Positions 1-8,664 of a DNA stretch of 45,937 nucleotides are shown here, one piece after another. Source of the DNA: Anaerolineae bacterium (GTDB lineage Bacteria; Chloroflexota; Anaerolineae; Promineifilales; Promineifilaceae); contig JAHDWL010000001.1 in NCBI GenBank assembly GCA_023384355.1, forward strand, positions 284,085-330,021. Direction: 5' to 3'. Position numbers and translations under genes: made by a program. The notes under the pieces were generated by a model. The model searched no databases. It was not told where the DNA came from and saw only the letters and a list, made by a program, of their open reading frames with translations. The number at the start of each line of letters is the position of its first letter. The first letter of the stretch is position 1.

Positions 1-710
1 AAGTTGCGGCCGTCATGGAAGCTCCCGATGACACCGCTCCCGCCAGATGACTTTAACTTGTGATAAACGATTGCCCCGGGCGCATAGATGACCTTCCATC
101 CGGCCAGATGCGCCCGCCAGGCAAGGTCCACATCTTCACACGAAAAAAAGAAGGCGTCATCCAGGAATCCGGTCTCGTCAATCATGGCCCGGCGATAGGC
201 GGCCGCCCCACCGCAGGCGCTGAAGACCTCTTCTTCATGATCGTACTGCCCGCGGTCAGCCTGCCATACCCCCCGATTGCCGGGCAAGCCGTTCACCCTG
301 TAATAATCACCCGCAGTGTGAAAGTGATCACGACGGTCGAAAAGCAACATCTTCGACGCCACGACGCCGGCCTCCGGGTGCCGGGTAAATGTATCGACGA
401 TAACCTCCAGCCAGTCCGGGTGGGCCTCGGTGTCGTTATTCAAGAGACAAATGAACTCGCCTTGACTGGCGGCATAGCCCGCATTACACGCCCCTGTGAA
501 CCCCCGATTCTCACCCAACTCGATCAACCGCACTTCGGGGAATGTCTGACTCACGTACTCCTGGGAGCCGTCATCGGAACCGTTATCCACGAGGATAACT
601 TCGTGGTTGGAAAATGTCTGGTTCCGAAGGGACGTCAGACATTCGTCCAGATGCTGGCGGCCGTTCCAATGGGGGATGACGACCGATATGCGAGGGAGTG
701 TGTCGCTCAC
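1..710 (-). CDS. Family 2 glycosyltransferase, C-terminus cut by window edge
   Basis: This reverse-strand reading frame is open from position 710 to the window edge (236 codons seen, no stop). It starts [17 protein letters not shown], the usual GT-A opening for GT2 enzymes. NNGSD-type nucleotide-sugar residues follow (VDNGSDD), then GFTGACNAGY, an LNNDTEAHPDW segment holding the DXD-like metal site, and SCEDVDLAWR with the acidic catalytic pair. The family transfers an activated sugar, often rhamnose, onto a growing surface polysaccharide at the cytoplasmic face. The start is a GTG at 708-710 that overlaps the TGA of the upstream reductase gene (GTGA), so translation is probably coupled. With the dTDP-rhamnose reductase upstream, a rhamnosyltransferase is a reasonable guess, but the acceptor and donor cannot be read from the sequence. 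Confidence 0.9.
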   Translation of the reverse strand, partial: MSDTLPRISVVIPHWNGRQHLDECLTSLRNQTFSNHEVILVDNGSDDGSQEYVSQTFPEVRLIELGENRGFTGACNAGYAASQGEFICLLNNDTEAHPDWLEVIVDTFTRHPEAGVVASKMLLFDRRDHFHTAGDYYRVNGLPGNRGVWQADRGQYDHEEEVFSACGGAAAYRRAMIDETGFLDDAFFFSCEDVDLAWRAHLAGWKVIYAPGAIVYHKLKSSGGSGVIGSFHDGRN

Positions 711-1549
711 AGGGCCGGCTCATTCTGAAGGAAATCAGCCAGGGCTTCTGCCCATGGCCTCAGGGTGATGCCGATGGACGCTCCGGCGATATTATGCAGC
801 TCTCCGAACGGCGGGGGGCTGGAGGGTCGCGAGAAGGTGCGGCTCAGAATTGGGGTGTTGGGCACGTGGCTTAAACCCGAGAGACGCAGGATCTCGTTGG
901 CGAAAGCCCAACGGGAACACGCGCCACTGTTCACAAAGTGATAAACGCCGTACTGGCCGGTGGTGATCAGGCGACTAATGGCGACCGCCAGGTCGGCCAC
1001 ATAGGTCGGGTTGCCGATCTCGTCTGTCACGACGCGCACGGATCCGTTTTCGTGCGCCCGGCGCAAGATGGCGTGGACGAAATTGCGCCCGCCCGCGGCG
1101 TACAACCACGCGGTGCGAACAATGTAGTACCGGCTGAGGAGCGAGCGAACGTGGAATTCGGCCGCGGCCTTCGATTGCCCGTATGGGTTCCGTGGCGACA
1201 GGGGCATCCATTCCTGGTAGCCGCCGGGTGAATCGCCGGAGAACACCTCATTGGTACTGATGTGGACCATCGGTAAATCGGCCGCCTGACACAGCAGGGC
1301 CACGTTCCAGGTACCCAGCGCATTAACACGGTATGCCAGTTCGGGATCGCGGGCACACCCATCGACATCGGTATAAGCCGCGCAATGGATCACGAGTTCC
1401 GGTTGTGCTTCGGAAAACACGCCGGAAAATGATGGGCCGTCGGTCACGTCGACTTCAGGCAGATCGATCAGTGTCAAACTGTGGCTGTCGAGCGTTCGCT
1501 GCAAGGCCCGCCCCAATTGTCCGTTGGCTCCTGTAACAAGTATACGCAT
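707..1549 (-). CDS. rfbD: dTDP-4-dehydrorhamnose reductase (RmlD/RfbD family)
   Basis: Encodes 280 residues, the normal length. It reduces dTDP-4-dehydro-L-rhamnose to dTDP-L-rhamnose with NAD(P)H, the last step of dTDP-rhamnose supply for surface glycans. The N-terminus [15 protein letters not shown] is the glycine-rich Rossmann motif of RmlD proteins. [22 protein letters not shown] and [11 protein letters not shown] follow, the last being the short-chain dehydrogenase Y-x3-K pair. The end overlaps the GTG start of a GT2 gene. Upstream on the same strand a TTGACA (1581-1586), 17-base spacer and CACAAT (1558-1563) end only eight bases before the ATG, so the mRNA may be nearly leaderless even though an AGGGA lies in that gap. 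The rmlA, B and C genes are not in the window. Some relatives are annotated as general NAD-dependent sugar reductases. Confidence 0.9.
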   Translation of the reverse strand: MRILVTGANGQLGRALQRTLDSHSLTLIDLPEVDVTDGPSFSGVFSEAQPELVIHCAAYTDVDGCARDPELAYRVNALGTWNVALLCQAADLPMVHISTNEVFSGDSPGGYQEWMPLSPRNPYGQSKAAAEFHVRSLLSRYYIVRTAWLYAAGGRNFVHAILRRAHENGSVRVVTDEIGNPTYVADLAVAISRLITTGQYGVYHFVNSGACSRWAFANEILRLSGLSHVPNTPILSRTFSRPSSPPPFGELHNIAGASIGITLRPWAEALADFLQNEPAL

Positions 1550-1557
1550 AGTCCCTA

Positions 1558-1586
1558 ATTGTGGATTGGGCCTCGCCGGTTGTCAA
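1558..1586 (-). promoter_or_regulatory. Promoter of rfbD, near-leaderless geometry
   Basis: Reading the reverse strand, a perfect -35 TTGACA at 1586-1581 is followed by 17 bases and a -10 CACAAT (4 of 6 matches) at 1563-1558. Only eight bases separate the -10 from the ATG at 1549, which leaves an expected leader of zero to a few bases. It is divergent from the trmD promoter about 50 bp away. Confidence 0.6.
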
Positions 1587-1634
1587 TTGACCAGCGGCGC
1601 GCCGCCGGAATCCCGTCGGTATCCCGTTGCACGC

Positions 1635-1663
1635 TTGACAGTTAACCCCTTCAACTCAATACT
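1635..1663 (+). promoter_or_regulatory. Promoter of the trmD operon
   Basis: A perfect TTGACA at 1635-1640, a 17-base spacer and AATACT (4 of 6) at 1658-1663 give a sigma-70-like promoter. Its start would lie near 1670, about 30 bases before the trmD ATG. I see no clear Shine-Dalgarno sequence in that leader. Confidence 0.6.
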
Positions 1664-1700
1664 TGAGACCTGTTATTCGCATTTGAGCGTCATATTGCGT

Positions 1701-2453
1701 ATGAGAATCGATATCCTGACGTTATTTCCGCAAATGTTCTCGGCCTATCTGGACGAGAGTATCCTGCGTCGCGCGCAGTCGGCCGGGCTGGTTGAATTTT
1801 TGCTCCATAACCTGAGGGATTTCGGGGAAGGGAAGCACAGGGTGACGGATGAACCCCCTTTTGGCGGTGGTGGTGGCATGGTTCTGAAGCCTGGGCCGAT
1901 TTTTGCGGCGGTGGATGAGATCATCACCGGCGCGGGAGGTGGACGGCCAAAGGTAGTGCTGCTCTCCCCGCAAGGACGCCAGTTGACCCACGCCGTCGCG
2001 ACGGAACTGGCAATGAGTCCGTGGCTGCTTTTCATTTGCGGCCGTTATGAAGGGGTTGATGAACGAGTTCGCCAATACCTGGTGGATGATGAGATATCGA
2101 TTGGCGATTATGTTTTAACCGGGGGAGAATTGGCCGCGCTGGTCGCGATTGATGCCCTGGCGCGGCACATTCCTGGTGTTTTGGGTGATGAGCACGCCGC
2201 TCAGCGAGACAGTTTTGCCAACGGCCTGCTGGAGGGGCCACACTACACTCGACCGGAGCAATTTCGCGATTGGGCTATCCCTCCAGTATTACGCACAGGC
2301 CACGCCGGGAATATCGCTCGTTGGCGAAGGGAGCAGGCGCTTCGTCGTACCTGGGAGCTACGCCCCGAGTTGTTGCTGACGGCCGAGCTGAGCGAGGAAG
2401 ACAGATTGTACCTGATGACCCTGGCTCGCGAGATGACAGAAGGACGGAAATGA
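1701..2453 (+). CDS. trmD: tRNA (guanine37-N1)-methyltransferase TrmD
   Basis: The 250-residue protein begins [13 protein letters not shown], the standard TrmD N-terminus; the reading frame is open further upstream, but that extension has no family similarity. TrmD uses S-adenosylmethionine to methylate G37 next to the anticodon of several tRNAs, which prevents +1 frameshifting. Visible family blocks are [26 protein letters not shown] and the trefoil-knot cofactor region running through [28 protein letters not shown] and the PGVLG segment. It heads a three-gene plus-strand operon: its stop overlaps the next start (ATGA). The usual trmD partners (rpsP, rimM, rplS) are not adjacent here. Confidence 0.97.
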   Translation: MRIDILTLFPQMFSAYLDESILRRAQSAGLVEFLLHNLRDFGEGKHRVTDEPPFGGGGGMVLKPGPIFAAVDEIITGAGGGRPKVVLLSPQGRQLTHAVATELAMSPWLLFICGRYEGVDERVRQYLVDDEISIGDYVLTGGELAALVAIDALARHIPGVLGDEHAAQRDSFANGLLEGPHYTRPEQFRDWAIPPVLRTGHAGNIARWRREQALRRTWELRPELLLTAELSEEDRLYLMTLAREMTEGRK

Positions 2454-2953
2454 AGGAAGGAAGGAAAGTCAGCGAATCACGAATTACTTTGTCCCAACAT
2501 ATGGGCGTCACCGAGGCCAATGTTCTCGGCAACGTTCACGGCGGTGTCATCATGAAGCTGTGTGACGAAGCCGGGGGAACGTCCGCCATGAAACATGCCC
2601 GGCGGCCGGTTGTCACGGTCGCTGTCGACTCAATGAGCTTTCACTCGCCGGTCCACATCGGTAATTTATTGACCGTGCAAGCCGAGGTGACCTGGGTCGG
2701 CCGCACGTCGCTGGAAACCCGACTGGTTGTGACGGCGGAAGATATTATGACCGGAACGGTTGTACATACCAACACTGCATATTTCGTCTACGTGGCCCTG
2801 GATGACGGTGGCTGTGCGGTCGAGGTTCCCTCGCTGATTTGCGAGACGGAAGAGGAAAGGATTCTCCAGGAAGAAGGGGCCGCTCGTCAGGCCTTGCGAC
2901 TTGAGCGTCGTCGTCAGGAGCGACCAATCGAATTGCAAAATAATGTCAACTGA
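2450..2953 (+). CDS. Hotdog-fold acyl-CoA thioesterase (YciA/BACH type)
   Basis: A 167-residue protein starting at the ATG that overlaps the trmD stop; GAAGGACGG lies just before it. The segment [20 protein letters not shown] is the hotdog helix of acyl-CoA hydrolases, where the acidic residue in DEAGG takes part in thioester cleavage. [11 protein letters not shown] and the GRTSLETRL strand complete a single hotdog domain (about residues 10-130). A charged, helical tail of about 35 residues rich in E and R follows. The family releases free fatty acids from acyl-CoA in the cytoplasm, usually as dimers or hexamers of domains. Chain-length preference cannot be told. It lies between trmD and a small membrane protein and overlaps both. 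Confidence 0.88.
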   Translation: MKEGRKVSESRITLSQHMGVTEANVLGNVHGGVIMKLCDEAGGTSAMKHARRPVVTVAVDSMSFHSPVHIGNLLTVQAEVTWVGRTSLETRLVVTAEDIMTGTVVHTNTAYFVYVALDDGGCAVEVPSLICETEEERILQEEGAARQALRLERRRQERPIELQNNVN

Positions 2954-3599
2954 TAATATCTCACGATCGGCTGTTGGTTCCGGGCGACTCAACCTGCTGT
3001 TTCTGGGGCTGACGGCCATCGTGGCAGGCTACTTTCTGATCTGGCTGCCGGGTCCATCGGTGGGTTTGCAATTGATTGGGATTGAACTGGGGGAGTGGAT
3101 TAAATTCCTCGGAATTGGCTCTCAGCGCAACTGGTTTTATTTGCCGCCAATCGTGGCCGGGATGACGATCGCCCTGCTTGCCGCCATGTGGCCCAATGAC
3201 AGGGTAAGGACCTGGTTAAGCCGGGGTCTGGCTGTGGCGGTTGCCATGCTGGCCTTTCCGGCGATTGCCGCCATCCAACTGGAACCGCGCAGTGAATGGC
3301 TGGCGCGTCTTCTTCTGATCGGTCTGGTTCTGGCAACGGCGACGCTCGGCGGGTGGTGGGGTGGACGTATCCGGAGGTTCTGGATTTGGGCGGCCATGGC
3401 GATCACAGCCCTGGTGGGGTTGATCCTGCCCACATTCGCTTATATTGCCGTTCGACCGGTTGTCGAAGCAGTCCTGCTCCAGTCGATTGGCATTGGTCCC
3501 GGCGTGCTGCTGAACGCGGTCGGTTCCACGCTTGTGGCCGGCGTCGCAACGTTTGAGGCACTCAGGCAAATGAAAATAAAAAAGGCAGCTATCGGGTAA
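2943..3599 (+). CDS. Small integral membrane protein, unknown function
   Basis: About 218 residues from the ATG at 2943, which overlaps the thioesterase stop by 11 bases; an in-frame ATG 42 bases upstream is possible but lies deep in the neighbour. After a short polar N-terminus there are five or six hydrophobic segments, including LNLLFLGLTAIVAGYFLIWL, a stretch around YLPPIVAGMTIALLAAMW, and one around WIWAAMAITALVGLILP. I recognise no family. The last five codons and stop form one arm and the loop of a hairpin that serves as the terminator of the facing acpP gene, so the C-terminus (KKAAIG) is constrained by that structure. It is the third gene of the trmD operon. Confidence 0.75.
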   Translation: MSTDNISRSAVGSGRLNLLFLGLTAIVAGYFLIWLPGPSVGLQLIGIELGEWIKFLGIGSQRNWFYLPPIVAGMTIALLAAMWPNDRVRTWLSRGLAVAVAMLAFPAIAAIQLEPRSEWLARLLLIGLVLATATLGGWWGGRIRRFWIWAAMAITALVGLILPTFAYIAVRPVVEAVLLQSIGIGPGVLLNAVGSTLVAGVATFEALRQMKIKKAAIG

Positions 3600-3608
3600 A
3601 TAGCTGCC
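3584..3608 (-). terminator. Intrinsic terminator of acpP, inside the facing gene
   Basis: GGCAGCTAT (3584-3592) and ATAGCTGCC (3600-3608) form a perfect nine-base stem with a seven-base loop. On the reverse strand it is followed by TTTTTTATTTT (bases 3583 down to 3573), the expected U tract. On the plus strand no T run follows. It therefore ends acpP transcription, and it overlaps the final codons and stop of the convergent membrane-protein gene. Confidence 0.85.
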
Positions 3609-3636
3609 TCACCAATAGTCTGCCTGAGTGGAGAGG

Positions 3637-3876
3637 CTACGACCGCATACGGCTATCGATGTAGTATACGGCTTCGCCGACAGTTGTGATCTTTTGGGCC
3701 TCTTCGTCCGAAATCTCGCCTTCGAATTCTTCCTCGAAAGCCATGATTAGCTCGACAAGATCGAGTGAGTCCGCTTCAAGGTCCTCGCGAAAACGCGCTT
3801 CAGTTACAACCTGTTCTTCATCGACGCCCAATAGGTCAACTATAATTGCGCGAACTCGTTCTTCAGTGTCATTCAT
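3637..3876 (-). CDS. acpP: Acyl carrier protein
   Basis: 79 residues, typical ACP length, starting [16 protein letters not shown]. The start is the ATG at 3876, eight bases after GGAGAGG; a TTG further upstream is in frame but sits before that ribosome site. The phosphopantetheine-bearing serine is Ser37 in [18 protein letters not shown], followed by the acidic helix II that docks with fatty-acid synthase enzymes, and the [16 protein letters not shown] end. It carries growing acyl chains in type II fatty-acid synthesis in the cytoplasm. It stands alone here; a strong promoter at 4021-4048 and a clean intrinsic terminator make it a single-gene unit with a leader of about 138 bases. Confidence 0.96.
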   Translation of the reverse strand: MNDTEERVRAIIVDLLGVDEEQVVTEARFREDLEADSLDLVELIMAFEEEFEGEISDEEAQKITTVGEAVYYIDSRMRS

Positions 3877-4242
3877 TGACTGCCTCTCCTTCAAGGTCTT
3901 TGTTCTGGTTTGTTGCGTCGCAATGAGCGGCCGCGTAAATTTTATTTGGTTTTTTGACGAGCTTCAGCTCATCCTTCCCTTTTCAATCCGCATACTTGCC
4001 CGTGCGGATGACAGTCTGGAATTGTAGGTCTTACCGCAGGATTGTCAAGGTGTGCCTTGTGCCGATTCGTCGTTATCACTTAATAGAACACAGTCCCTTG
4101 CTATTCGTTGCGCAATCAATCGGAAAGGACAAAGGGCTGCAACCAAATTACATAACGGGCGTAAATTAGATAGGGATCAATATGGTAACAATAACAAAAC
4201 ATTTTCCGTTATGGAAAGAGTGAGGTAATTTAGGAGAACATC
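3877..4242. other. 366-bp divergent intergenic region, acpP/pspC
   Basis: This gap holds the acpP promoter and leader on the minus strand and, toward its right end, an AT-rich stretch (4150-4230) that must carry the pspC promoter. I could not fix a -35/-10 pair for pspC. No reading frame in it resembles a protein. Confidence 0.6.
4021..4048 (-). promoter_or_regulatory. Strong promoter of acpP
   Basis: On the reverse strand, a perfect TTGACA (4048-4043), 16-base spacer and TACAAT (4026-4021, 5 of 6) predict a start near 4014. The resulting leader holds a seven-base-pair hairpin (ATCCGCA 3986-3992 with TGCGGAT 4003-4009). Confidence 0.75.
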
Positions 4243-4434
4243 ATGAACGAAAAACGACTGACTCGGGTGGAAGATGGTCGCATGGTTGCCGGCGTGTGCG
4301 CTGGACTGGCGAAATACTTCGGTGTTGATCCAACGCTGGTGCGAATTATATTTATCCTTCTGACGATTTTTGCTGCCGGCGGTGTGCTTATCTATCTTGT
4401 TCTGTGGCTCCTCATGCCGATGGAACAGGCTTAA
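4243..4434 (+). CDS. PspC-domain membrane protein
   Basis: 63 residues: MNEKRLTRVEDGRMVAGVCAGLAKYFGVDP, then a single transmembrane helix (IIFILLTIFAAGGVLIYLVL) and WLLMPMEQA. This is the complete PspC domain, with the family's GVCAGLAxYFxVDPxLVR signature. TTAGGAG lies eight bases before the ATG. In Proteobacteria PspC takes part in the phage-shock response to envelope stress; many Gram-positive and Chloroflexota genomes carry such stand-alone small versions whose job is not established. No pspA or sensor gene lies nearby. Confidence 0.93.
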   Translation: MNEKRLTRVEDGRMVAGVCAGLAKYFGVDPTLVRIIFILLTIFAAGGVLIYLVLWLLMPMEQA

Positions 4435-4498
4435 TAGGCCAGTCAGTTTTACGCGGCAGATTGCTATGCTGCCCAAACAAGCCTATACTCATACTGGG

Positions 4499-4527
4499 GG
4501 GCGGTGGTAATTTTATTACCGCCGTCC
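4499..4527 (+). promoter_or_regulatory. Hairpin between pspC and the cyclase gene
   Basis: Left arm 4499-4510 and right arm 4516-4527 form a 12-pair stem (two G-T pairs) with the loop TTTTA. It could stop transcription from pspC but has no T run after it. Its right arm also overlaps a possible weak -35 (TTACCG, 4516-4521) placed 16 bases before TAATAA (4538-4543) and six bases from the cyclase ATG. Confidence 0.4.
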
Positions 4528-4549
4528 TTCGTGTTAGTAATAAGGCTTT

Positions 4550-7500
4550 ATGGAGTCATTGCTCGCGTTCATCCCGGAAGACAGACGCCTGACCTTGGCC
4601 GATGGTGTCAATTTACCCGATCGCGCCACCGGTTCTGTCCTTTTTGCTGATATCTCAGGCTTTACCCCATTGACTGCCGCGCTGGCTCTGGAGCTTGGCG
4701 TCCAGCGCGGGGCCGAGGAAGTTCTCAATCAGATAAACCCTGTCTATGAAGCCATCATCGGCGAGCTTCATCGTTATGGGGGAAGTGTGATGGGGTTTGC
4801 CGGAGATTCGATAACCTGCTGGTTAGACGGCGACAATGGCGCAAGGGGAGTGGCCTGCGCGCTGGCAATGCAGTCTGCCATGCGACCGTTTGCTGTCGTC
4901 AAGACACCCGCCGGCACGCCCATATCGCTGGCCATCAAGGTCGCCGTCACTACGGGGCCGGCACGCCGTTTTGTTGTCGGCGACCCCAAAATCCAGCTCA
5001 TCGATGTATTGGCCGGGCGAACGCTGGATCACGTCGCCGGGGCGGAAAAAATGGCCGGGAAGGGGGATGTGGTCGTCGGTGAGGAGGTTGTTTATGCGCT
5101 GGGCAACTCGGTCGAAATCTCCGAATGGCGGACCGCTGAGGATGGCACCCGGTATGCAGTAATTGGTGATCTTGTCGCCTGGCCTGAACCCGCGCCACAC
5201 CCATCACTGGAGGGACTTTCTCTGCCGGAATCCGAGACCAGGAGTTGGGCCTTACCCCCGGTTTATAGTCGCTTGCAGGCCGGGACAAAATTCCTGGCCG
5301 AGCTTCGGCCGACGGTCGCCTTGTTCCTCAAGTTTAGCGGTATCGATTACGATAACGACGAAGATGCCGGACGCAAGCTGGACGCCTACGTTCGCTGGCT
5401 GCAAGCAACCGCCCAGGAGCAGGGCGGTTTCCTCATCCAGCTCACGATTGGCGATAAGGGCAGTTATGCCTATCTTAGCTTTGGCGCTCCGGTAGCCCAC
5501 GATGATGACAGTATTCGCGCCGTGGCGGCAGCTATCGATCTTCTGAAGGTGCCGGTCGAACTGGATTTCGTAACCGGAAATCAAATCGGGATCAGTCGGG
5601 GGCGCGTTTGGGTCGGCGAATGCGGTGCCAGGGTTCGTCATACCTATGGCGTGATGGGCAATGAGGTCAACATGGCTGCCCGACTCATGGGCAAAGCCGG
5701 CGCGGGTCAGATTCTCGTCCGCCGCCGTGTGGCCGATGAAGCGCGCCAGGCATTCCAGTTCCGTCAGTTGGGATTGATGACGGTTAAGGGCGGCGCGGAA
5801 CCAATCCCGGTCGCTGAGGTAGCGGGTCGCCAACTGATCCAATCTCTGCAAACAACGCAATTCGACCGGCCACTCGTTGGCCGCGAGGCGGAGGTGGAAC
5901 AGTTAGACCGTATCCTGGATAGTGTGCTGGCCGGCCGCGGGCAATTGGTGACGGTACAAGGACCGACAGGCATCGGCAAAAGCCATTTGTTGGCGGTCTT
6001 TCAGCAATCATCGGTCGCCAACGGAGTTCAGGTTGTGCAGGGAACCTCCCAGCGGATTTTCCAGACTACCACCTACTACCCCTGGCAACAGATAGCGCGA
6101 CAGGTGTTTGGATTATCAACCTTTACTACCGATCAGAATGGGGAGACCGGCGCGCAGATCGACGAACTCGAGCGAGCCCTGGTTCAAATTAACCCCGACT
6201 GGCGTATCCGCATGCCCTTGCTGGGTGACTTGCTGGGTATCCCAATACCGGATAATCCTACGACCGCGGGATTTGATCCCAAGCAACGCCAGGAATCCCT
6301 TTTCAGGTTCATGATTGAGATATTGCGAACCTGGTCCCGTTCCCAACCATTACTTGTTCTGTTTGAAAATGCTCATTGGGTAGATGGCACGTCGCGAAGC
6401 TTGATCGAAGCATTAGCCAGATCAATCAGCGATGTTCCGATCATGATTGTGGCTGCCAGCCGTTCCCTGGCCGAGATCGGTTCTCAATCGAGCGTGTTCT
6501 CTCCACTTATGGATCTGCCAAACCATCACCTGATTGAGCTGGGGGAGCTTGATTCGGACGGAATAGATCGCCTTATCGAGAATCTTTTGGGCGGACAACC
6601 TTCGCTCCTCGTGAAATTATTGATCCTGGCCAAGACGCAGGGGAATCCGTTTTTCACTCGCGAACTTCTGGATGCCCTGCGCGAATCCAATCAATTGCTG
6701 GAGGAAGGTGGAAAGTGGGTTCTTTCCGATAGTATGGTTGATACCATGCGGAAAGCGAATGTATTGGTGCAGGAGGAAGGCGCCTGGGTTCTGGCAAAGG
6801 CGGCCGACCTGTCAACGATTAACCTGGGCATTCCAGACTCTATCCATGGGGTCATCCTGGCTCGTATCGACCGCCTGCCTGACTCGCATAAGCCCACCAT
6901 TAAGGTGGCCAGCGTCATCGGCTATAGTTTTGAGCTGGGGCTGGTAGCCCAGGTTCATCCGTCCATAATCCAAAGGGGTGTTTTACTCGATCAGGCTCAT
7001 GCCCTTGAAGAAAGGGATTTCATCGTTCAGGGTTGGGAAGGTCACTCCGATCAGGACAACGATACGTACACATTTCGCCAATTGGCAACGCAGGAGGTCT
7101 CCTACGAGACACTCCTCTACACCCAGCGACGAGAGTTACATCAAAAGTTAGCCGAGTTGCTGGAGGCGCAAACTCCGGATGCGATCGACCAGATAGCCTA
7201 TCACGCGTACCTGGGCGAGGATTGGCCAAGGTCCATGCATTACCATCTCCTGGCGGGTGTTCGCGCCAAACAGCTTTTTGCCAATCTGCAGAGTGTTGAG
7301 CATTTCAACAAGTCCTTATCAAGTGCGGAGCATTTGCCGCCACAGGATACACTTGTCCAACGCCAGCAGGTTCATGCCGATCTGGGCGAGCTTCTTCTGA
7401 CGATCGGCCGTAACGATGAGGGACAGGAACACTTGCGGACGGCGTTGACTCTGGCTGTGGAACTGGATAATCCAGAGGCCCAGGCTTCTGTCTGTCGCTG

Positions 7501-8605
7501 GATGGCTCGTGCCTATGAGCTTCGTGCCCAGTATGAGATGGCTCTGGAATGGATTGATCGCGGATTGGCGATCATGGGGGACAGACTAACACCCGCGGCG
7601 CTGGAATTACGGCTGATCTCCGGACTGATCTTCTCCCGGCAGGGCGATTACAAGCGAGCCAGCCAGCAAGCATTGGCGTGCATGTTGGCCGCCGAGGAGT
7701 TGAACGCAGCCTCAATCGTGGCGCGCTCCCACAATCTGCTCGGCAACATCGATCGCAATCGTGGCCGCGCCGGCGAAGCGGCGGCACACTTCGAAGAAGC
7801 CTTGGAACTCTATCAGGAGATAGGCAACCTCCAGGGTCAGGCCCAGGTACAGAACTCACTGGCATCAGCGTACTTTGATATGGGTCAATGGGCTGATGCC
7901 GACAAGATCTATCGGCAGGCCGGGCAGACGTTTAGTCAGCTGGGTAATGTTTATAACAGGACCCTGGTGGACAATAATCTGGGGGGTATCGCACTCAATC
8001 AGGGTCGTCTGGATGATGCGTTGCTCTATTATCAGCGCGCCTTAAAGGCTCTGGAAGATATCGGCGGCTCTCTGTGGGTTATGGGCGCTTTGCACCTCAA
8101 TTTGGGAGCGACGCACATTCGCCGGCACGAACTGGCGGTTGCCTTTGAGCATTTGAACGATAGCCGACGTCTGTTTGAGCAAGCCAGGGTGCGCGATTTG
8201 TTGCCGGAATTGCATCGCCGGGTAGCCGAAGCTTATCTGATGCAAATGGATTATCGCCGAGCGAGAGAAGAAGCCCTGGTTTCCTTGGAATTGGCTCAGG
8301 AGTTGGCCGGTCTGGGCGATCAAGGTCTGGCGCAATGGGTGCTGGGGAGGATCGCGCTGACAGAGGGGGATACGGGAACGGCCGCCGACCATCTCGAACA
8401 AGCGATCAAGCTGCTTGGGAACGTAGGGGATAATTATGGATTGGCTTGTGCGCGGCTCTCGCTGGCTGAATTAGCTGATGATAGTATTGCCTCCAGGATG
8501 ACGCGGATTCAACTCTTGAATGATTGTATCCCTGAATTTGAGCGCCTCGGCGCAGCAATCGAACTTGAGCGTGCCCGAATGCTCCTGGAATCAATTCCCA
8601 ACTGA
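4550..8605 (+). CDS. Soluble adenylyl cyclase-like protein: two class III cyclase domains, P-loop ATPase, TPR
   Basis: 1351 residues. Cyclase domain 1 (about 28-200) has the two metal-binding aspartates, D34 in FADISGFT and D86 in GFAGDSIT. Domain 2 (about 252-430) lacks both aspartates (FLKFSGID; SYAYLSFG) but has K303 in GDKG and N374/R378 in VNMAARL, the residues that in mammalian soluble cyclase stabilise the transition state. One composite catalytic site is therefore likely. A conserved linker leads to an AAA/STAND-type NTPase: Walker A GPTGIGKS at 471-478 and a Walker B region LLVLFENAHWVD ending at D612. From about 900 to the end the protein is TPR helices (for example GRLDDALLYYQRALKALEDIG). 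It is soluble, with no signal or membrane segment. It probably makes cAMP in response to a ligand or partner bound by the TPR/ATPase part. It stands alone; the nearest gene on the right faces it. Confidence 0.92.
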   Translation: MESLLAFIPEDRRLTLADGVNLPDRATGSVLFADISGFTPLTAALALELGVQRGAEEVLNQINPVYEAIIGELHRYGGSVMGFAGDSITCWLDGDNGARGVACALAMQSAMRPFAVVKTPAGTPISLAIKVAVTTGPARRFVVGDPKIQLIDVLAGRTLDHVAGAEKMAGKGDVVVGEEVVYALGNSVEISEWRTAEDGTRYAVIGDLVAWPEPAPHPSLEGLSLPESETRSWALPPVYSRLQAGTKFLAELRPTVALFLKFSGIDYDNDEDAGRKLDAYVRWLQATAQEQGGFLIQLTIGDKGSYAYLSFGAPVAHDDDSIRAVAAAIDLLKVPVELDFVTGNQIGISRGRVWVGECGARVRHTYGVMGNEVNMAARLMGKAGAGQILVRRRVADEARQAFQFRQLGLMTVKGGAEPIPVAEVAGRQLIQSLQTTQFDRPLVGREAEVEQLDRILDSVLAGRGQLVTVQGPTGIGKSHLLAVFQQSSVANGVQVVQGTSQRIFQTTTYYPWQQIARQVFGLSTFTTDQNGETGAQIDELERALVQINPDWRIRMPLLGDLLGIPIPDNPTTAGFDPKQRQESLFRFMIEILRTWSRSQPLLVLFENAHWVDGTSRSLIEALARSISDVPIMIVAASRSLAEIGSQSSVFSPLMDLPNHHLIELGELDSDGIDRLIENLLGGQPSLLVKLLILAKTQGNPFFTRELLDALRESNQLLEEGGKWVLSDSMVDTMRKANVLVQEEGAWVLAKAADLSTINLGIPDSIHGVILARIDRLPDSHKPTIKVASVIGYSFELGLVAQVHPSIIQRGVLLDQAHALEERDFIVQGWEGHSDQDNDTYTFRQLATQEVSYETLLYTQRRELHQKLAELLEAQTPDAIDQIAYHAYLGEDWPRSMHYHLLAGVRAKQLFANLQSVEHFNKSLSSAEHLPPQDTLVQRQQVHADLGELLLTIGRNDEGQEHLRTALTLAVELDNPEAQASVCRWMARAYELRAQYEMALEWIDRGLAIMGDRLTPAALELRLISGLIFSRQGDYKRASQQALACMLAAEELNAASIVARSHNLLGNIDRNRGRAGEAAAHFEEALELYQEIGNLQGQAQVQNSLASAYFDMGQWADADKIYRQAGQTFSQLGNVYNRTLVDNNLGGIALNQGRLDDALLYYQRALKALEDIGGSLWVMGALHLNLGATHIRRHELAVAFEHLNDSRRLFEQARVRDLLPELHRRVAEAYLMQMDYRRAREEALVSLELAQELAGLGDQGLAQWVLGRIALTEGDTGTAADHLEQAIKLLGNVGDNYGLACARLSLAELADDSIASRMTRIQLLNDCIPEFERLGAAIELERARMLLESIPN

Positions 8606-8608
8606 AAA

Positions 8609-8644
8609 CGGCAAGAGGAAACAATACTCTCGTTCCTCTTGCCG
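8609..8644 (-). terminator. Terminator between convergent cyclase and giant secreted protein genes
   Basis: CGGCAAGAGGAA (8609-8620) and TTCCTCTTGCCG (8633-8644) form a perfect 12-base stem with a 12-base loop. On the reverse strand it is followed by TTTTCAG, so it best fits the minus-strand gene ending at 8665; it may also slow plus-strand transcripts ending at 8605. Confidence 0.75.
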
Positions 8645-8664
8645 CCTCTAAAAAACCTTCCGTT

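Noticed and set aside
60-728. Plus-strand open frame of 222 codons
   Set aside because: It is the antisense shadow of the glycosyltransferase, whose reverse frame has all GT2 motifs.
4550-8605. Cyclase-ATPase-TPR protein as a CBASS-type or STAND defence gene
   Set aside because: The cyclase domains are class III (3',5'-type), not CD-NTase, and no effector gene is adjacent. A signalling role fits better.
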